Part shown: positions 57,190 to 64,000 of the stretch, piece after piece
Layout: each line of letters begins with the position of its first letter
Position numbering within the stretch: the stretch's first letter is position 1
Assembly (NCBI GenBank): GCA_014773175.1
Contig: VXCM01000269.1
Span: forward strand, 42,501 to 106,500
Length of the DNA stretch: 64,000 nucleotides
Source of the DNA: Lucifuga dentata
Taxonomy: Eukaryota > Chordata > Actinopteri > Ophidiiformes > Bythitidae
Direction of reading: 5' to 3'
The notes under the pieces: model-generated
Told to the model about the DNA's origin: nothing
What the model saw: only the letters and a program-made list of their open reading frames with translations
The model's database searches: none
Program-made: the position numbers and the translations under genes

Positions 57190-57224
57190 TAATATACACA
57201 CCTTGTAAGGTGTGTGTATATTAG
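57189..57224. repeat. Near-perfect palindrome beside the mariner end
   Basis: Arms CTAATATACACACCTT and AAGGTGTGTGTATATTAG around a GT centre; they differ by one extra GT unit. It starts at the right edge of the mariner copy. Confidence 0.75.
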
Positions 57225-60200
57225 AGAGGCACAATTGGTAGGGAAACACAGAGAAAGAAAACCATGCATGAGATCCTCAGGGAACTTCCTGTATTTCTTT
57301 TGACCAGGATGAGAAGCTGTTGATAATGCAAGTGTGTGGGCGCCAGCAGGAAAGGTGACATTAGTGACAATTCAGAGGAAGAGGAAGTCAATCAGCAGAG
57401 TGAGAGGGAGGTGCTAGAGTAGAAAGCCAAGTGAGGAAAGTGGGAAAACACACATGTAAGGTATCTGCTGTGTCTGCATACATGCATGTGTTTGCATTTG
57501 TGTATCGCATGAGCTTGTGCATTTGCGTGTGTGTGTGTCTGTGTGCGTGCATCTGCGCTAGAGCGTGCATGTGTGTATGTGTGGGATTGGTGCAATTGTC
57601 TATTTAGCACCTGGCGAGGCCTGTGGTGAGTCAGCAGTGGTGAGAGGTTGAGCTTTATTCCGTGTCACACTGCTTAAAGTTGTGTTAACCTTTAAGACAA
57701 AAGACTGTGACGTGTGTGGGCTATTGCTAATCCGATGAGGAAAGCCATCTGAATGTCATGTATTCTTCTTGCTGCCATCAAAATCTGATATAAAATTTGT
57801 GGTCAGAGTTACTTTGGAAACCTTTAGGCAAGTCTGTGCAGTGTAAGAGCATTTTGGTTGCTTCTAATGTGTTTCTTTAACTCTATTTTCCATTTTTACA
57901 GGCACTTTTCACCTAAACAGTTAAAGACTAGAAGGATCCAGAGACCACAGCAAATCACAGAGGGTTGAGCCTTTTACTTTAATTTCACTGACTGAAATTT
58001 GTGTGAATAAAAAACAGGTACTTGTTGAATTAATGGTTAGTTTTATTCATTTGAATCATGAAGCCACTGCTACAGGATACAAATCACACTGTGAAACAGA
58101 ACTCCTACAAACCCTTCAACAAATTCACAATACTAAGAAGTAGTTACGTGCATGATATTTGTGCCTTTTGCACTTCAGAAACCTGTGAATCTTTTCAGGA
58201 ACTCAGGAACCTTGTGCACCAAGGAACCGGGATCCATTTAGGTCCAAAAAATTATAGTTTATAGTTTTTTATCTCCAGAATACTCTCTGCTTGATGGAGC
58301 TCGCAAGACCAAACATTGCTGATTGGTCAGAGACAAACTTCCCCAAGTGGACAACAACCACTTTTTAATCACTCATATTGTTTTTGTATATATTGAAACA
58401 AAAATATCTCACTATCAGAACTCAGAATTACTTGTAACATAGAGCTGAAAAAATTAAGTAATGAAATAACATTATAAAAATCAACAATCACACTAACTGA
58501 AGCAGCTCTGACAGATGTAGCAATAAGTGGTCTTGCTTTGCAACACAATAGATGCTATTCAGGGACACCAAACCTGCATATTCCAATACGGTCAATATGA
58601 GAGAGACCCAGCAATTTCTTTATTGACAACATTAGACAATAGCATGGTCCCTCAGGACTAGAAATTGTCCTGATGGACTATGCTTTGGGAGTGCAAGCAA
58701 AGAACTTGCTGAGTTCATTTTGAATAGTTCCAAAATAGTTAGTTCTGAACTTTTGGTCTGAAAGGGCAAAACTTTTCTCCTTGCCTATTTTCAACTAGTT
58801 ACACATTGAATATAAAGAAGATGAGACTGTAAAAAAAAAAGCAAACAAACAAAAAAAAAAAGCTAAAGTTGCTCTCAAAATTTGATGATGTTTTAAAGTA
58901 TCTGTTGCCCTTGAATTCACTGTCTGGCCAACAGCCACTGCAAAGCAAGATGACAAAAAATGTGAGACATCTTTTTTTTTTTCATTAACCTTATCAAAGC
59001 TTATTTCACAGTGTATTTAAAAGATTAAAAACACCAGCCATCTTTTTAGTCCAACTGAGTACACTCCCAAGTTGAGAAAAGGAGAATAGCTAAGGTCTAA
59101 GGTACAGTCCCAAATCTAAGGTCCAGTCCCAAATATGAATATAATAGGAAGAGGTCAACAAACTTAACGATCAGAAGGTTTTGTCTGACCAAATATTGTA
59201 TTTCTGCACAGTTGGTGTACACCAAGAATAATGTAAAGAGCTCCACTATCAGCACTATCAGCAACTTTGTCCTCAAAGTGAGAAATATTGCGCCTTTGTC
59301 TTTTTTTTTTTTTTTTTTANTTTTTTTTTTTTTTTTTTTACACCACGATTAACATTACATCAAAACTGGCTCAATGGGATCAGTTGAAGAAACACAGGCA
59401 GACATGATTAATTCATCCAGGAAAATAATGACACTCATAGGATTGCATGGATAAAATACATCCATTCAACACCACAAAGAAACTTTCAGCATGATGCATC
59501 TGCATCACAGGGGGCGAAATGTCACAAGTGAACTGGATGAATAATGACTGTAATGTGACATGCACTTTCCTGCCAGTGACTTCATCTGGGCTGGTTTGTA
59601 GACTTTGGCACCAACAGTAATTCTACACCTGAAAAAGCAGCCTTTCTAGCTGCCTGTGAACAAGACAGCTTTTTTATGTGGACATGCAGTTTCAGAGGAG
59701 TCAGTATGGAGGAAGTGATAAAGTTGCTGTAAGATGACTACATCAAAAGCCTTCAACCTGCTCTAACAGACTGCTCAAGCAATGTACAAAGAGAGGGTTG
59801 ACTGATTTGAAAAATGAGGTAGGTCCCTAATATCTTGTTTAATGGTGAGACAATGTTGACAGAAATCTGAAACTGACTCTGAAATCCCAAAACTCAGTAA
59901 ACAGCAGCTACATTTGCTTGTGTTTAGAGAAGCGTTTATGGGAACCCTCCTTATGGAGATACTATACGAAGGATGAATCACCAGTCTGGAACATAGAAGA
60001 GTTGTTAGGAGCACGATATCAGAATAAAAACCTCTGTCCCTTGGGTGCACTCTCCTATGTTTCTTCAATTCTGTTTCAGACCACAACATGTATATCCTGG
60101 GGGCAGGATTTACATTTTCCCAAACTAAGACGGTTTCCTGTTGTCAAGTTCATCACCTGATGATGACCTTGAACCTCCTCTTTCCTAATCTGCTTTATGC

Positions 60201-62178
60201 GGATTCTGTCCTGCATTTGATTCCTGCACTGACCTGCCTGGAATAAACTGCCTTTTCAGACATAGCATTTTCAGTTCGCACTCTTCTGGTTGTGAGTCAT
60301 GATGTGGTTAAAAGCAACTTAATTGCCACAAAAACTCTCAAATCCCCAATACATTAACTTTTTGTGCCATCTGGTGCACATTAGAACAATCAGGAGTGAG
60401 TCTTACAGCAAAGGTGTCCTGCACATACCCCACAGTTTAATGAGGACATGTCCAAATTAATCAGTTAATGAATGTGAGAAGATGTGTCTGACTTGTGGGT
60501 GGTAGATGTCTGTTATAGATAGCCGCATGGGGATGAGAAGAAAGAAAAGAGCCACCCAGAGTCACCTCCTGAACATATGGCCCATAATTCCTAGCTACAT
60601 CCGTAATGTGTGTGCCAAAGACAATCAGTTCGAAGCTGACGCCATCAAAGCGGCACATTCACAGGGTGAGAAAAGGTCCTGGCTTGAGGTAAACAGCATC
60701 ATAAATTCAATTTTGAAATAACAGAATCCAGGATATCCTGTGGTTAACCACCAAGGCGCCGCTATCCGATTGTCTAACCAAAAGGAGAACCCACGCCTGT
60801 GATCCTGTCGAAGATGGAATATGGATGTTTGAGGAGATTTAATATAAACAAGAGTGACTCCAGATGCCCTTTTGCCATTAGGAAAATGATTTATTTAGCT
60901 TGCTGAGTTGGTTTTTGTTAGCTGTTACTTGGCAAGTTTGTACTCTCATATAATCTTTATGATCAACTCCTTTCCTGAAGCTAGAACATTTTATGCCAAA
61001 ATATCAGAATATAATGTTACAAATCTGCACTTCATACACTAGTATTCTGTAATACATTTGACACCATTGTCAATACAATACAATGGATTTACTTGAGCAA
61101 CTTGACATGCATAAGTGCTGGGTAGGGAAGGGTGAGTGTGTATGTGTGTGTGTGTGTATGCACGCATGTGTGTGTCACATTCTATATTGAAAGCAGCCAC
61201 TGTTGTGCGACGCAGTAAAACTTCATGCAAGCCCAGCCCGACAACACAATGAAGACATCCTTAGAGATGGTGCGTGTTTACTGCCAGGTTGTCAGGGAGT
61301 CCTCCACAGTTAGGCAATAAGGAAAGGGATTATTTGCTTTGGCTGTGGAAGAGGGCTCCTATCAGATCACTATGACATGTGAACACAGCGTTTTTCTTCT
61401 TCACCACCCAACTCTCTCCCTCCCTGTGTATGTTCTGTTAACCTCTGACCTTCTCCTCCCATGCCTTCCTGTCATGTTTTACTCATTTTTCTCACACTGT
61501 AAAACATGTCCGGGTGTGTAGTGTACAGTGAATCAACTCTCACATCGCATACAAGCCTCATTTTTTTTTCCCGCCGGTAGACATCTGTGATAGCACTGCA
61601 CCATATTATGTCATTCATAATAATCACAATGTTATCATGCTCTTTGTCATATCATGATATTGATGATATCGCTCCATAATGTCATGTCGGTGAATTTTTA
61701 CATCATGAACAACAAGAAGAAACAAAACAAGCATGCTAGGAATTAGTGCAGTCAGCACCTGACAAAATAGCTTTGTTGTTTGGAAATGATTTGGCTTCAA
61801 GACTTACTGGATAACTGTCACAGGTGGAAACACAACAAATTTGCTTCACCACCTGAAGTGCAAACACCCAGGAACAAGAAAGTCAAAGTAGCATGAGGAG
61901 ATGAGCCAGACAGCTGATTTGCGATGCAAACGAAGCATTACAGTGATGCTGTACATATAGTTAGATATTAGTTATTGTTTGTATAGTTAGATATAGTTGC
62001 AGCATTAACTAGCTGTACAAAAGCAAAGAGTGGGGTAAAATTAGTGAAGTGGTGACTTTTTGTCAGTAGTGATGAGTTGCGATGTATGAAAGGTGTTAGC
62101 CTAGCTGCTACGCTCACTTCAGCTGAGTTCTTTGCCTCATCTACAGGCTTGTGGTGGAGCCAGACTTCAGAGCCATAT
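57225..62178. other. Intergenic
   Basis: AT-rich with TG-rich patches (57505-57580, 61135-61170), a T-run join (N at 59320), and TATCATGATATTGATGATAT near 61650, a string like those at the ends of some fish DNA transposons. No exon recognised. Confidence 0.5.
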
Positions 62179-62182
62179 TTAA

Positions 62183-62837
62183 AGGACCATACTGGCCATT
62201 TTGCATGTTTGAGCCTAATATATTCAATTTTCATACCTGTAACGTTACTGACAATCATTTCCCAAAGCATACTACTGGAACGGTGAATTAAAAAAAAAAA
62301 GTTTTCCTATCTTCCAGACCGCCATTGGTTTCAGTGCATTCCGGTACGCTATTAAAATCAACTTGTTGATACTTGAAACGTTCTTGGGATAGGTAATCCA
62401 TCANATTCCGGTACGCTATTAAAATCAACTTGTTGATACTTGAAACGTTCTTGGGATAGGTAATCCATCACTGCGAACAAGACGTGTATTCAGGTTTTTT
62501 TTCCCCAAAGTTACGTAATTTTAGCATTAAATGCAATAAAAAACGTGGAGTGAATGTATGTCTCCACCGAGGAATATAGCCCCAAAAGAAGACCGGCATT
62601 TATTGAAAATTTAACAACTGTGACTTCATAAGGCTGCGTAACTATTAGAAGGCAAAACATTGATTTTTAAGATGGGTGTATCGCTTGAATATTTGATTTT
62701 GAAAGATTAGGAGATTTTGCAAAATATCAGAAAAGCTGAAATACGGTTTTATCCTTTAGGAAATGGTTGTCAGTAACATAACATGTATGAAAATTGTATA
62801 TATTAGGCTCAAACATGCAAAATGGCGGTATGGTCCT
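62183..62837. mobile_element. TTAA-flanked MITE, copy 3 (best preserved termini)
   Basis: The two ends are inverted repeats of about 80 bases with few mismatches (AGGACCATACTGGCCATTTT at the left; AGGACCATACCGCCATTTTG read inward from the right). TTAA flanks both sides at 62179-62182 and 62838-62841. The 655 bases include an assembly duplication at 62338-62470. Compared with copies 1 and 2 it is in reverse orientation and has a longer interior. Confidence 0.8.
62338..62470. repeat. Assembly-junction duplication inside MITE copy 3
   Basis: Two identical 66-base copies flank a single N at 62404, the same pattern as in nkx2.7 exon 2. Confidence 0.88.
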
Positions 62838-62841
62838 TTAA

Positions 62842-63545
62842 GTGCAGCAACATAGAGGCTATTTAGCACTGGAGCAAATATCTAACCTGACAAAGATCTG
62901 CTCTTATAAGCCATCATCAGTCATTTTATTTGGTGATACTATTTATGTTTTATACACTACTGAAGACTAGCAGAATAAGTTAATTTGAGTTCTTGCTTAC
63001 AACCTAAAATATTACAGGATTTTCTTTTTTATAACTTTTACATTTTACATTTTTACACATGAAGTTTTACTCATGCTGTTAACAGTTTGAAGTTTTGTTT
63101 TTTTTTACTCCTGCAGTCACCAGTGCAACATTGTTCAGCGTTATATTGTTCATATCATCATGAATATTGTTATTGCAAAACTACATTGAGATATCAAGAT
63201 ATTATTTTAAGGCTATACTGCTCATCTGAAAAGTTTCATGAAAAATTAGCATTTTGTGTTTGTTAGCTGAACTTAAAATTCAAACCTATTTTCCTGCTGT
63301 TTCCAGCCATTCTTCAGTGTATAACACTATCAGGAAACATTAATAATCCAGATTTAGTTGTTGTCCATTGTTAGTCTGCGAATTAAAAGATTTGTTAGTC
63401 AGTTTGGGTGATAATAATCCTGCCTTCTATGTGTTTTTGTTGAGGGGCAACCCTTTGGTTTGCTTTGTGAGATTGTAGCTTTAAAAAGCCAGTGAGTGAA
63501 TAAAATATAACCTACACTGAAATCCTGACAGGCTCCATGTAATTT

Positions 63546-63602
<57 letters not shown>

Positions 63603-64000
63603 GTCCCTCCCATTTGTTCCCTCATTGTTTTTCATGATACCCAGTGTGTGGGAAGAAAGAGGACAAGATACAGTAGATCGCTCAGGTTTGGGGAATTGGA
63701 TTGTCATGTCAAATTGCCACATCATCTGTCTTATCTGATTTGGCGTGGCTGTTATTGTAATGAAACACCAGTGGAGATGAGCCAGGAAAGGTGAAGATGA
63801 TACAGCACAAGCCATTCATGGCACAATCCAGCCCTTCATCTCTCTGGTTTTTCCACACTCCATCAGTCCAGGAAGTACTGGGGCATGTGAGGGCTGGATG
63901 TGGGCTGGAGGATGGCAGGAGTGCTGAGGTAACCACTCTGATAAGTGATGCATCTCTCCACTGCATTGTGCATTGTGCTTCGAAATGACTACCCTGTAAT
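62842..64000. other. Intergenic, right edge
   Basis: AT-rich DNA with a (CT)n array at 63547-63598. The 138-codon minus-strand frame here reads through the CT array and is not a gene. Confidence 0.55.
63547..63598. repeat. (CT)n microsatellite
   Basis: Uninterrupted CT array of about 52 bases. Confidence 0.96.

Noticed and set aside
57388..57610. His/Thr/Ala-rich minus-strand frames
   Set aside because: Translation of a TG-rich low-complexity patch.
60001..60300. Second possible LTR (AATAAA near 60242)
   Set aside because: No TATA at a suitable distance, no terminal TG..CA pair and no target duplication seen.
63399..63815. 138-codon minus-strand frame
   Set aside because: Its middle is an Arg-Glu repeat from the CT microsatellite; no family resemblance.

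Overview
The window is vertebrate nuclear DNA, almost certainly from a ray-finned (teleost) fish. Support comes from two spliced genes whose proteins are recognisable by eye, GT/AG introns, long (CA)n, (CT)n and poly-A tracts, and many fish-type interspersed repeats: Tc1/mariner, hAT, a TTAA-flanked MITE family, a LINE 3' end, and a SINE-like family with an ATGG tail. There are no operons, ribosome binding sites or prokaryotic features.

Genes. Both confident protein genes lie on the minus strand. nkx2.7 (NK4/tinman class homeobox, the fish counterpart of NKX2-6) has two exons at 4297-4036 and 3196-2589. stc1 (stanniocalcin-1) has four coding exons at 24776-24662, 22977-22835, 22344-22133 and 21006-20706, encoding 256 residues. 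They lie head-to-tail, about 16.4 kb apart between the nkx2.7 start codon and the stc1 stop codon. This reproduces the NKX2-6 / STC1 neighbourhood of human 8p21. They are not known to act in one pathway. nkx2.7 is a cardiac/pharyngeal transcription factor and stc1 encodes a secreted calcium/phosphate-regulating glycoprotein hormone, so their adjacency is ancestral linkage.

Layout. 1-2.5 kb: repeats downstream of nkx2.7. 2.6-4.3 kb: nkx2.7, with a GATA/TATA/CRE cluster at about 4.6 kb. 5-20.6 kb: intergenic DNA with a SINE-like copy (7.3 kb), a possible hAT-type repeat (7.7 kb) and a dead Tc1 element (10.6-12.0 kb). 20.7-25.0 kb: stc1 and its CCAAT/TATA promoter; intron 2 carries a mariner fragment. 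25-64 kb: a gene-poor stretch with no exon I can support. It holds MITEs, mariner copies, a LINE relic, a hAT element with a perfect 8-bp target duplication, a possible solo LTR, a decayed minisatellite and microsatellites.

Assembly. Nineteen single N characters and one run of seven N mark contig joins. Several are flanked by exact direct duplications of about 62-66 bases. One of these joins lies inside nkx2.7 exon 2 and adds 21 false codons without shifting the frame. I found no previously undescribed biological system; the more unusual points are in the findings.
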